Positions 43,311-54,291 of a stretch of DNA of 64,000 nucleotides are shown here, piece by piece (the stretch's first letter is position 1; every line of letters begins with the position of its first letter). The DNA is from Bryoerythrophyllum caledonicum (lineage: Eukaryota > Streptophyta > Bryopsida > Pottiales > Pottiaceae), in the NCBI GenBank assembly GCA_963971425.1, contig OZ020525.1, positions 18,792,187 through 18,856,186 of the forward strand. Reading direction: 5' to 3'. The translations under genes were made by a program, and so were the position numbers. The notes beneath the pieces were generated by a model. That model did not search any database. It had not been told where the DNA came from and worked only from the letters and a program-made list of their open reading frames with translations.

Positions 43311-44150
43311 GGTTCAAAAATTGTCAATTCACGTTTTATTATTTTGTGAACTCCATATGTTTATAATGATAATCCAAATGGTCAATAAAGAGGTTTACAC
43401 CACATAATATTGTGAAAAAAAGGAAAAGTGTAAAATATGATGATCTCTAAGTTTTATATAGAGAAGAAGAAGTTTTATTGGTACCTTGCCCGACAATGTG
43501 TGAAAATGTTTGATTTGGGTTGATATACTATTTTTAATTAACGACAATTTTTTTTATTGACAACATAAAAGGAAATAATATTACTTCCTAGTATTGAAAA
43601 TCTTGCATTCAATAGAGTGTCCTAGCAAAAGTTTTTGGAGTTGCACTCAAGAAATTTCTCACTATCCTTTAAGGCTTAACGACCATATATGGATGGTTTT
43701 GGCACAAGAACCTTTGTAGCAAGCGCTTCAGACCACCTTGAATGAAAAATACACCATGACTTAAAGGTGGAGGAAGATGGGCATCTATTGAGACCATTGC
43801 CACAACAACCCGTGCAAGCATCAACAAATTATTGTGATTTTTATGAAGTGGAATCGTAGATTTTTGTGCTAAAATATACCCAGTGTGTAGATGCCAATTT
43901 GCGTAGTGTAGAACAATTGTAGATTTTCTCCAGCTGGAATACCATATCGGCCTTAAAGGGTTAAGATGGCATGGCTTCTTGTCATAGGTCTGATGAAAAT
44001 TAAAAATATATTTCCATGACGTAGTCTTGTCTTATTGCATCTTTATACATAATTTCAAGAATCTTAAATACGAATTGCAACCATGAGAACGTGCCCAAGA
44101 TTTGCAAAAGCCCGCCTTTTGACTTTTGTCATGTACAGGTGAAAAAATCA
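43311..44150 (-). mobile_element. TTAA-A fragment with TTAA-B insertion
   Basis: Reverse-orientation family blocks (AAATTGTCAATTCACG, TTTTATTGGTACCTTGCCC, AGAGTGTCCTAGCAAAAGTT) run to 43664. After the 43665-43960 insertion they resume as GATGGCATGGCTTCTTGTCA, TTGCATCTTTATACATAATT and ACGTGCCCAAGATTTGC. The continuous version is seen at 9110-9300. Confidence 0.75.
43665..43960. mobile_element. TTAA-B element
   Basis: Left end TCCTTTAAGGC (target decayed to ACTA); right end GCCTTAAAGGG TTAA (43961-43964). It shares GGTGGAGGAAGATGGGCAT, GAGACCATTGCCAC and GTGCTAAAATATACCC with 48990-49207. About 296 bp. The pre-insertion site TTTCTTAAAGATGGC is preserved at 9148-9162. Confidence 0.82.
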
Positions 44151-44526
44151 AGATGTGTGATATGGAAGGCTTCATTTGATGATAATTATATTTGTTTGTT
44201 TTGTGTACAATTCTCTGCTTACATTTTTTACAGACTCAATGTATTTTTCTCACATCTAGAAATTTTGCAATACATTCCAGATGATGAAATTGACAAAGCT
44301 ATGATTCCAACGGCCATGCTATCTCTAAATAAACCGACAACGTGATGCAAATTTGGTATTGATCGTTGCTATGTTTCAACCTTGGATTCATCTTTATTGT
44401 AGTTGCGTTGAACAAGAAGGGTTTTTGGGAGGTTGCAGTGCATCTATAGTTTGATGGGTGATGTGAGGTTTGGATTGTGAGCATTGGGTTGTGGAATCAA
44501 GGCTACATTTAGGTAACATTTGTTGT
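44151..44526. other. unassigned sequence
   Basis: No gene or element recognised between two TTAA elements. Confidence 0.45.
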
Positions 44527-44530
44527 TTAA

Positions 44531-45469
44531 CCTCCAAAGGCCCAAGAGTTTCCTCCAGGGACCCTTGAAGGTTTAGGCAAGTTCCTATGGTGTCAATTTA
44601 TAACATTCCTCTTTCAAATTTATATTGTACATGGGTATTACTAAAAGCTTTGTGTGAGTACAATTGTTTTCTAAATTGGACATTTAATGAAATAGTTATA
44701 GAATTTTGAATTTTAAATGGGAAGAGCGGGCACGTCGACAAATTCCAAAAACTTTTACTACAACACTATAACGAATGTAAGATTTACAAAAATAGCATGT
44801 AATATTATTTCCTTTCATGTTTTCAAAAAAAAAATTAAAAGTAAAAAATAGCACATTAACCTATGTTAAACATTTTCACACATTGTCGGATAAGGTACCA
44901 AAAAAAACATCTTCTTTTCCACATAAAACTTAGAGATCTTCATATTTTTACATTTTATTTATTCTACTACAAGATGTGGTCTAAAGCTTCTTATTGACCA
45001 TTTGTATTCTCATTCTAAAACATTTTTAGTTCACAATAAAATATAACGTGAATTGACAACTTTTGAACCTCTACTACTTGCACGATTGTTTTGAATATGC
45101 TACACCCCTTTGCTACCTCTAAAAAATGGTATGCAAGGAAATAACATCATGCTTAACATGATGGAAATGAGTTTAGACCTTGTGTAGTGCAAAAATATGA
45201 TACCAAGATAAGTCAAAGTCTGTTGATTGACTCAACCCAAGGAAGAAAATGAACAAATTTCTCTACTTCAAACACTTCAATCTTTCAATCCGTGCGGTCC
45301 AAGTGTATGAATTTTGTGAGGATGTTACTTAGAAAGTTTGAATTGAGATCCTACGGATAGACGTAGAAATAAAAAAAAATTGTTTCCCTCTTTACTCATT
45401 GCACTAGTACAAGCAGTTTTGAAGTGTTTTTGGTGTTTTTGAAGTGAAAATGCCTTGGGCCTACAGGGG
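44531..45469 (+). mobile_element. TTAA-A element
   Basis: TTAA (44527-44530) CCTCCAAAGGCCCAAGAG ... TGCCTTGGGCCTACAGGGG TTAA (45470-45473), 939 bp, complete. Blocks in consensus order: GGTGTCAATTTATAACATTC, GTTAAACATTTTCACACATT, ATTGACCATTTGTATTCTCA, CAATCCGTGCGGTCCAAGTG, GAGATCCTACGG. Confidence 0.87.
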
Positions 45470-45473
45470 TTAA

Positions 45474-46169
45474 TTACCAATTCTTGTGAGATGAGTTTTG
45501 AGCTAGTTTTGTAAGCAACTTTGATTGAAAAACATTATTTGTTTTGGATCAAGCTTCAAATCATAGATGCTATGAAGTTGCAAATGCAACTATCAAATTG
45601 CACATTCAAGTACCAACTAAACTTCTCTAATTAATAAAAATTGCATATTTTCATGCGATAAATATACTTTAGATTCAACTATGATGTATACCAACCACTT
45701 GAGCTTGCTAGAGGAAATCAAGAATGTGAAAGGAAAAGTGCAACCTTTTATTAATTTCTTAGTTGCTCAACTGCCTTTCCCTAGCAATGTTTTGATGCAA
45801 GTTCTACTTTCCAGTGCTTTTCAAAAAAATACTAACTGTGGACCCCAATATATATATTTATGATATATCTATTAAAATGTAAGATTTTAATTATATATAT
45901 TGACAAAAAAACAGGCATGTTAGTATATTCCATTGCATCTTAATGTTGAGTAGATTATGTATATTATTATAACATGAAATTAACTCATTGAAACATTAAA
46001 ATCTAACACATGAAACATGATTAACATATTTTATATACTTTTATGTAATTTTTTGTGTATTTTAAATATTTAAACATCAATCGGTACTAACATTTAGAAG
46101 ACATAGTTATTCATATTTGATTATTTTTATTAATGTTTAAGTGATATTTAAAATTCAAAATTTCACAAC
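45474..46169. other. unassigned AT-rich sequence
   Basis: No recognisable gene, repeat ends or tandem array. Confidence 0.5.
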
Positions 46170-46389
46170 AAGAAATCTTGTTGTTCTCCCTTTTATATTT
46201 TCCACTTCAAACACAATTATCTTCCAATCCATGCACTTAAATATTTTAAAATGTTTTTAGCATATGATTCTAATAGTTTGGATGACAAACTTACTATTGG
46301 AGATGGAAAAAAATTGTTCACTTCATTACTGTAATAAACAATTTTGAAGTCTTTTTTTTAATAAGAAACAAACCAAACATGTATAGGGG
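46170..46389 (+). mobile_element. TTAA-A fragment, right end only
   Basis: CACTTCAAACACAATTATCT, TTCCAATCCATGCAC, then CAATTTTGAAGTC and ATGTATAGGGG TTAA (46390-46393). The left part is missing. Confidence 0.6.
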
Positions 46390-46393
46390 TTAA

Positions 46394-47240
46394 TAATATG
46401 CTAATTTGATTTTATTATTCATTTTTAACTTTCCAAAATTGAAATGACAAAATCGACTCCTTTGCATATATTATTTACTCCTTTGAATTCTAGTAGAGAA
46501 TCCATTCTATTCAATTAAAAGCTCATGAAAAAATTTCCACCTCACTAAATATCAATTTTATAAAGCATTGATTTAGTCATATTTTTGGTAGTCGAATTGA
46601 GGAAAATGATGCTTTCCATCAATGTTTGAAAATTGTAAAAATAATAAAGATACATTTAGAAATCATCCTTCAACCATCAACACATCCTACATTTAAAACA
46701 AAATTCCATTTATAAGAGTAAATTGTGACAACCAAGAAAAAATAGCATATCCAATGCCGTACGTGCTAGTCACTTTCAGCACCTAAGGTTCAAATACTTG
46801 TTTTTGCCTGACACAAACATTCATCACATTGTGTATCACATAGGCACTACACAGGTATCACATTGGTATTACATGGATATCACTTAGACAAAATCTTTTG
46901 AAATTTCAAACATTCTATATTCTCTTTTTTTGGCCACAAATTAGACCGAAATTTAATTGCAAAAAGAAAGCTAACACAAATGCGCTAGAGCTAGCAGTGA
47001 AGAGGACAAGAGAGGATCCGAGTGGAACTCTCTAACCCAAACCACCTTATCCCCTTGTCTCCTCACACCGCCTCAAAAAAACCCAATTGGAGTTGAAACG
47101 GGCAATGGCTTTGACCCAAATATTTACCAAGTTTCCCCAATGTGAATAAGTTATATTTACAAAAGTGACCACCAAGTAGGGTAGAGTGTGATAGGAATAA
47201 AGCAACCATAGGGAGGGTTGCACATTTGGGAATCAACAAA
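46394..47240. other. unassigned sequence with a weak dispersed-repeat copy
   Basis: 46784-46930 carries TATCACATAGGCACTACACA and GTATTACATGGATATCAC, resembling 8526-8706 and 25283-25447. Otherwise nothing recognised. Confidence 0.45.
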
Positions 47241-48134
47241 GGGCAGCTTTAGACTACAGTGGAGAAGTGCACCGCTCAATCAAGAGGTTTTGGCCAAGAC
47301 ATGCTTATGTGAGAAAACCGGTGGGAGTTGCTCTTCTCCGGTGGTTTAATTTTTTGTCTGGGGAATTGAGGACGGACAAGAAACTAAACCACCAGAGAAG
47401 ACTGTCATAAAAAGTGGTGCCGCAGAGTAGGCCATGTCATGTTTTTATCCACGCTAGAAGTTCTCCGCTCGACAAGTCTTGGCCGTAGTCTAAGGGTCGC
47501 TTCACACTTGGTGGCCAAGTCGAGTGGTCGTTGATTTCCACCAATGAGATTGCTTGAATGTCCAAAGTCCAAACTTTGGGCCTTCACACTTGTGCCCAAC
47601 TCCAAAGGCCGTCGTCCTACATGGCAGCATTTTTGGGCTTTTTTGGCGCCAAAGCGACGACCTCTCAAGCAAAACTTCGGTCGCCTATTAAAGCGGATCC
47701 AAACTACAATCAAGAGTTCGTCGAAGTTTTAATAAAATAATAAAAAACTGACAAGATCTGGACCATTAGATGAAAGAGGCCAAATTTTCTGGCTAATTTT
47801 GTTTTTGTTGATTTTGATTGGCTTATTTTTCTGGGCTGATTTTTTTTGGCGTAATGATATGGGGTTTGGACTTTGGACTTGGCCTTTGGAGCTTCACACC
47901 ACGACCAACCAAACCTTCAATCTACATTATTTAATGTATTTTTTTGACCAAAAAGTTTGGCCACTCGCCATACTTTGGCCACTCATTTTGACGGACGGTC
48001 ACTCGACTTGGGCATAGTGTGAAGCGGCCCTAAACCCAATCTGGTGAAGAACAAATTTTACTCCAATCATATTGCTCCATTTCCCTAGAATTTTTTACCC
48101 GAGAAAAGTTCTCCACCGTAGTCTAAAGCGGCCC
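47241..48134. mobile_element. PIF/Harbinger-like MITE, outer member of a nest
   Basis: GGGCAGCTTTAGACTACAGT ... ACCGTAGTCTAAAGCGGCCC. The inverted ends match over about 27 bp. The right flank is TAA and the left AAA, so the target duplication is imperfect. It contains the complete second element at 47494-48030 and a hairpin with arms CTTCTCCGGTGGTTTA and TAAACCACCAGAGAAG (47332-47400). Confidence 0.75.
47494..48030. mobile_element. PIF/Harbinger-like MITE nested in 47241-48134
   Basis: TAA (47491-47493) GGGTCGCTTCACACTTGG ... TAGTGTGAAGCGGCCC TAA (48031-48033). The exact TAA duplication and GGG-CGCTT ends fit PIF/Harbinger. Subterminal CCAAGTCGAGTG(A/G) is also inverted. Its ends resemble those of its host element, suggesting related families. 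537 bp, non-coding. Confidence 0.82.
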
Positions 48135-48989
48135 TAAGAATTACACGAAGCCGAGTAGAATGAGCAAGGTTAGGAATCAAACCCATCATTGCCAAGGTGA
48201 AGCAACCGTTCCGAACACGTTAGCGGAGGAAGAAAAAGGAAAAGGATAAAACTGTCATCATACGGAAAACACCAGCACTTGATCCCGGATTGGATTAAAA
48301 GGGGTTTTTATCTAATCTAGTAGAAGGAGAGGAGCAGAATCTCGGAACACGCCTCGACCACAACGCTAGACTGGCGCATGCTAATTATGGGTAGCATTCC
48401 TGGTGTGGGCTTTCATGTGGCAAAAAGTCGCCAGGGGCATCATATCGACAGATCCAGCGAACCCTGTCTTTGAGCATTGATTCCGTCTGTTTCCTGGCTT
48501 TTGGAAAAGATAGAAATCATGAGTGGGCTTTCGGCTTTTGTTTTGTAACTAGAATGGGCTGCTCCGTGACGCCAGCGCCCGCGCCCCGTGGACCCGGGAT
48601 CTCGCCACGCCTGCAGCAGCACCAGCACCAGCCAGCAGCAGCGTTGTGGGTTGTTTGCAGGCGCTTTGGCGTATTCGAGCGCGTCCGCAACTGATCGGCA
48701 TATTCATTCGCCAAGAGGTTGGTCTTTCGACGCCAGTGTCCACATGATCGCCAGCTCGAGCGTGGCGTTGCTCCGCTTGCTTCTATGTATTCTTGTCAAT
48801 CATGGCCTACCATTTTTGCTGGGGCGTTGGAATCCATGTGGCACTGCCCAACTCCGTCGCCTACTCTTCAGCTTCCGTGCTTACATTTCTTTCGCCCAAA
48901 TCTCCGGATGCACGGTCGTGGATCCGTCCTCGGACCTATGACCGTGGATTCGATCGTCCACCGTTTCCCATAAGTTATTGCCAAATATT
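48135..48989. other. GC-rich unassigned island
   Basis: Bases about 48440-48960 are distinctly GC-rich, with a CAGCAGCACCAGCACCAG stretch and CpG-rich sequence unlike the surrounding repeats. Overlapping open frames on both strands (for example 48588-48941 plus) have no recognised domain. Possibly a decayed gene or promoter, or an unrecognised exon. Confidence 0.4.
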
Positions 48990-49207
48990 GTGCCAGTGGA
49001 AAAAAAATAAGACCATGACTTAGAGGTGGAGGATGATGGGCATTTGTTGAGACCATTGCCACGGCTGTCGGTGCAAGCATCGGCGAGCTAGAGTGATATC
49101 CGTGAAATGGGTTCGTGCTAAAATGTATCCACTACGTAGATGTCATTTTGCATGATCTAGAACATTTGTGGATTCTCACAGGCTAGAAAAGCTCGTCGGC
49201 CTTGAAG
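48990..49207. mobile_element. TTAA-B fragment
   Basis: Shares GACCATGACTTAGAGGTGG, GGGCATTTGTTGAGACC, ATTGCCACGG and GTGCTAAAATGTATCCAC with 43740-43960. The right end is GGCCTTGAAGGG TTAA; the left end is missing. Confidence 0.7.
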
Positions 49208-49211
49208 GGTT

Positions 49212-49857
49212 AATAGAAGGCTTGGTAACTTCAGGTTGATTGCACCTCCATCTACCTCGCACCGTTTTGTTCAGTTGGGATGGAAACAAAGCTCCGTTTG
49301 AATTGAGATGAGCCTTGAACGGTGGTTGAGGAGTATAACGACGATTCCGGCCCCTTGGCTTCCATTATAACCATTGCTTAGAAGTTAACGGCGATTGTAA
49401 GTTAGTTGAGGTTATAGTTAGCAGCGTCATAACTTATCAGAGGTGTAACTTGTGGGAGTAATGAGTGTACATGCTTAATTTGTTTCAAGTGTATGTAAGG
49501 AAAATTCATAGGGAAGTTTTGGTGGCATTTGAATCCTTGAAGTTCTTTTTATAAAAACATTTATTCTTTTCTATATTTTCAAATAGAATGCAAAGCATAG
49601 AAGATAACATATTTTTCTAATAATGTATTCTTTAATGCCTTGATTCAAAATTGTGAAAACTTATACCTATTGAATATTTTCCAGTAACTTACCTGTAGGC
49701 TTTTATGATAAGGTCATCATTATATATATATATATATATATATATAACTATTATTATTATTATTTATTTTTATTTTTGTTATTTGTTTTTTTTTTGGTTG
49801 TGATACCAATCTAATTTGCGTTCTCTGCAAATCTTCCTTCTGCATCATTTTGTTGTC
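49212..49857. other. unassigned sequence with TA and TTA microsatellites
   Basis: A (TA) run at about 49721-49746 is followed by (TTA) units. No gene recognised. Confidence 0.5.
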
Positions 49858-49860
49858 AAT

Positions 49861-50306
49861 GGAGTTTTCCTGAAAGTACTCGGGGTTTAAACCATGACTG
49901 CCACCCCAAAACGCTAATAGGGGTTCTACACGTGAAAGTCCACTTATTTTTTAGAAACATGGTGGTTTGGTTAACTTTGGGGTTTAGTCCATAAATTATG
50001 GCCCTTTGTCAGCCAACCAACATGCTACAGGGTTAATCATCCAGGCACAGTCACCCTCCAATCATAGATGCAAGGTGGCATTGGTGACTCCAAATTACTA
50101 ATTTGGTTACATTAGCTTGTTCCATGCGCGTGGCCCATAAAATATGCAGGGTGAGAATTTTCACCCTGCAAATATTGTTGTATTTAAATCTCACCCTGCT
50201 TTGGTGAATCGAGAAAGACACAAGGTCCTTAAAGGATGCTGCACTAGGTCTTTTTGGTTGACTCAAGGTAGCCACCCTTTAAAACTCAGACTTTCAGGAA
50301 AACTCT
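49861..50306. mobile_element. MITE with GAGTTTTCCTGAAAGT ends, copy 3
   Basis: AAT (49858-49860) GGAGTTTTCCTGAAAGTAC ... ACTTTCAGGAAAACTCT AAT (50307-50309), 446 bp, inverted relative to 27813-28258 and the same length. AAT is the complement of the ATT target seen there, a consistent 3-bp duplication. Confidence 0.87.
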
Positions 50307-50309
50307 AAT

Positions 50310-50809
50310 GCAATAATGAATGCAAAGAAGATTTATGTCCTCAGTATTTATGTTTCATGTTATTCTAGTGCCATGAATTTTCTAATAAACTTTCCATACA
50401 TGCCTTAATAAATTGCCCATTTAATGATTGTCTACAAACACTAACAAAACAACCATTCTATGAGTTATTTTCGAGTACAAGGTGTCAAAAGCTAGATCTA
50501 AACTTTTTAATGACAAAAATTAAATAACAAAACATCACAATAAGGCAATAGATGGTGTACAAAATAATAACATATAAATTTAGTAAGACTAACCTCCGAA
50601 AGGCACCAAATTTCATTTTTTGTAACTTGAAATGACTACAACTTTGAATGGATGTTTCAAGTAACCCTTTACAACGAGGCGACCATGTACAGAAATGAAA
50701 TGTATTTGTTGCCGACATGTTGTCTTCTAAAATGTACATGTAGTTGTCATTTTAGATTTTGTACATTGAACGGATATTTAAGAAAATCTGGACAAAATCA
50801 CCATTCGTG
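50310..50809. other. unassigned AT-rich sequence
   Basis: No gene recognised. Confidence 0.45.
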
Positions 50810-51065
50810 GACCGACTAGACTCTGAATTCTTATCGGCTGCCAGCCCATGCTTCTCTTCGTATGGAAATTCCAAACGGTCATAACTTACTCAAATTTTGT
50901 CCAAATCAAGCTTTTAAGGTGTTTTTTTGACATCTACATTTTCCATACATGCCAAAAAAAACATCTCATATGCTCCATTTGGATAGAAAATGAGTGAGTT
51001 AGGCACTTTAGAAGATTATTGATAAGACGATTTGGCAGCTCTCGGCCGGCAGCCGACCACTATTT
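50810..51065 (-). repeat. dispersed repeat, inverted partner of 12360-12575
   Basis: Contains GGCTGCCAGCCCATGCTTCT, AGGTGTTTTTTTGACATC, GATTTGGACAAAATTTGAG (reverse strand) and GGCAGCTCTCGGCCGGC. An inverted pair GGTGTTTTTTTGACAT / ATGCCAAAAAAAACATC gives a hairpin as in the partner. Confidence 0.7.
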
Positions 51066-52139
51066 TTGGACTTTCATTTGTCTATATTTTGTTAAATATC
51101 CGATATTGTTAGAGAGTTAAATTCTGTTGTATTAGATTATCATTTAAGTTTGAATCTTATTCAAATGATAATAGCCCAATCCAAACATATTGGAACAATT
51201 TGACAACCATTTTAATATAGTGGGTCTAATTTTTGATTATTTTTCCCTTAAAAAAGCTGGCTATTTTTTGAAAGTACAAGGCCACTTGGTAACACATAAA
51301 TGATTTCCCATGATTTTTTCCAATGTAAACATGTTTTAAAGATGATTTTTAAAAAAACTGTAGTTCAATGTTATTTTATTGAAAGTATCTACATGCAATA
51401 TTTTTTTATGTAAAAGTGCTTACAACCAAATTCTAGGATTTTTTTTGACATAACATTAAGATCTTCTAATTCATGTCATTTCATGAGTCCAATCTTGATC
51501 CATATTGTCTATGAAAAGTACATTAAAAATATTAGTAGAAGAGGAGAACTTCGATCATTGGTGGAGCCCGCTGTAAATAGAGTGTGGGTTTGTTCCACCA
51601 CTAGATCAAACAAAAGGAACTACTTCCATCTCTTGAAGATAAACACTACAGGTTTTTTTAAAAATAAAATACATTCACATTTGATGAATATTTTAGTATA
51701 TATTAAGCAACTATAAATATGTATAGATAAAAATTTCACATCTTGTTTCCATTTACATTTGGAAAGAAACGATGGTTGTTAAATGGAAGAAAGCCTTTGA
51801 TCCTTAACAATTGAAAATGTAAATTACTTAAGTTTTTTAAAAATATATGTTAACACTCAATACAAAAATATTCATTAGGCACATTTCAAATCTTAGATCT
51901 GACAACAAATTAATAAGTTTATGAAAAAAATAATTTATAGATATTTTTATAATTCATTTAGCATCGAAATGATATATATAGTAAAATTCAAGAATTGAAA
52001 TTTATTTTTAACAACTAATATCAAAAGCTTGTATTAATTAAGTTAATTACATAAACTAGGTGTATAATGGCCTTTAGTTCATACACTTTTAAAAATCTTT
52101 TAAAAGATAAAATTATATAAATGTAGTATCTAATGTACT
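51066..52139. other. unassigned AT-rich sequence
   Basis: No gene recognised. The open frame at 51483-51716 (SRRGELRSLVEPAVNRVW) matches nothing I know. Confidence 0.45.
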
Positions 52140-53800
52140 ATCTAATAGGGTCAACGTACGTTGACTCAAGATAATGGCATATTTATCCACTACACATTGC
52201 ATAAAATTGATTTATCTATGTTCCATCTTGCATTAGGTCATTCTACGCCAAAAATCACAAATAATGGAGGTGTTTTAAATAAGAAAATGAACTTGCAATG
52301 ACTAGGAGTATAGAAAGTAGCCACTTGCTAAAAAAACCAATTTTGATATTTTCAATATGATAATAATTTTGGATTTAAAATCCAAACAATGGATAGAGTT
52401 ATTATGCATTTTATTATGAGAAGATGATTTTTTGAAAAAAAAAAAAAAATCTTAAATTTCTATGCGTTTTTATCTAAAAGCAATGAGAGTTGCCAAAAAA
52501 ATTCTTCAATGCTACTCACCTCAAGATTGCACTATTATGCTTGGCACTATCGTAGTACCATAATACTATACAACTATATAGTACCTTGCCCGCCTTCCCT
52601 AAAAAACTACCTTGGTAACACAACTTTTTCATCAAACGTTGAATTTAGGAAACACATGTACTCCCACAAAGGTTTTAGTAATGCCCATCTATAGTAAAAA
52701 TTTAAAAGAATTATATAATAAATTGACACCGTGGGAACCTAACCAAACCTTCAAAAAGCCCATTTTGGTACATACCGTCCTTTAGGGGTTATAAAGAATC
52801 AAAATACATGTAAAAATATCTTAATATTTATCATTTTATGACATTCTAAGTTTAAAATAATTCTCACTTTAATCATTGAAGGCGCCAAAAAGTTGGTTTT
52901 GGAGTATTTCATAAGCAAAACTTTAGAAGTGGAACTTTTTCTCCATCTAAAGTTTGATTCTAGTTATTTGTACGATACAGTATAGAACTTGAAACTATAG
53001 TGATTATAAAATACCACAATTGAATATCATGGTTGTTGATAAGGAAAATTATGTAGGTAAGAAAAAATAACCAAAGCTACTGAAAGCATTTTGAGGTGAT
53101 GTAGGCCATGTGAATCATTTTTCTCCATTTTCAATAAAAGTGAAGAAGCTAGTTACATTATGAGAATCAAACACAATCATTCAAAATATCTGTTTCTTGG
53201 ATTAATTCCTCAAGTCCTTTGACAGTTTTGCACCTACAGTCGCCAAATATTTCCCAATTTCAATGCATTCAACACAAAGTGTAACAAAGATAACACTTTT
53301 CACATTTTAAACCATGGGATCTTAATTGAATGAGTGGTAAAAACTGTGGTCATGTTGACCACATGAATTGAAAGATAGTAGCATTTGAAGTGAGATAAAA
53401 TAAATATAAATTAAGGTCACAATAAACAATTTCATTTCACTTTAACCACCATTTGTGGTATATTTTTACATTTTAAACCGTGATCTTGTGATTTTAAACC
53501 AACAAAGATCATGTTAGGCACGCCTGCACCAAATTTTAGAAGTAGAAGAGCGTTAGAAGATGTCCCTAAAAACACTGCAATGCAACTTTGTGCCAAAAAC
53601 TAACAGTAAAGTAACAAGTTTCGCATACAACATAATTTTCTTATATTTTTAGAAACTCAAGAATCCCTGTAGTAGATGTAAAGATTACCATTTCCTTTCC
53701 TAAATGTGGAATTTAAAAAAAAAAAAAAATTGGACTAAAACCTAATTCCTATCGAATTTAGAATTGATTAAAGTTTTGTTGAGCTATTTGTCATATCTCA
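52140..53800 (-). repeat. composite transposon block, inverted partner of 29555-31205
   Basis: Reverse-complement similarity to 29555-31205 over about 1.65 kb, with small indels. Contains a TTAA-A terminus, AAAAGCCCATTTTGGTAC...CCTTTAGGGG TTAT (52785-52792), and a second family terminus region near 53203-53290 (CAATGCATTCAACACAAAG, also at 56703). Confidence 0.78.
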
Positions 53801-54024
53801 ATGAAAATTGTTCGTAATTTTTGAACCACAAGTCGGAGTCTTACAAATAAAATATACAAATAAAATATACAAATAATATATGTTATCACAAAGCTAATAG
53901 AAAGTTGCCATTTTATTTTTATTTTAAATCACAAAATCATGCCAAATTTGGAAACCACTGAGAAGATAATTGTCCTTTTCGGATTGATGTCATCCCACAA
54001 CGTAGTAGCTTTTCTAACACCCAT

Positions 54025-54291
54025 GGCAAATTGACCCCCTCGTTGGGAGTAACCCGAGGTGGACTCCATCTTAATAGCATGGAGCCATTTTTCTAGCCCT
54101 CTTATTTTGGGGGGTCCAGAGGCTTTTTTGGGATTATTTGGGACAAATTTGGGGTCGACGGCCATCGTTGACCCTGTAGAACCCTCCCTTGCTATAATTA
54201 AGGCCCCATCCAAATACAAAATAGGGACTAAGTTTGGCCCAACCACCTCGTGGTCCCCTCGGGCAACACCCAACGAGGGGGTCAATTCGCC
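54025..54291. mobile_element. MITE with GGCRAATTGACCCCCTCG ends, copy 1
   Basis: GGCAAATTGACCCCCTCG ... CGAGGGGGTCAATTCGCC, 267 bp. The inverted ends extend about 35 bp (CGTTGGGAGTAACCCGAGGT versus CCTCGGGCAACACCCAACG). Collinear with 57809-58075. The target duplication is not clear. Confidence 0.82.

Noticed and set aside
48588-48941. 117-codon open frame as a host gene
   Set aside because: Overlapping frames on both strands in GC-rich sequence, no domain, no splice or start evidence.
51483-51716. 77-codon open frame with SRRGELRSLVEPAVNRVW
   Set aside because: No family recognised; lies in AT-rich sequence without promoter or splice features.
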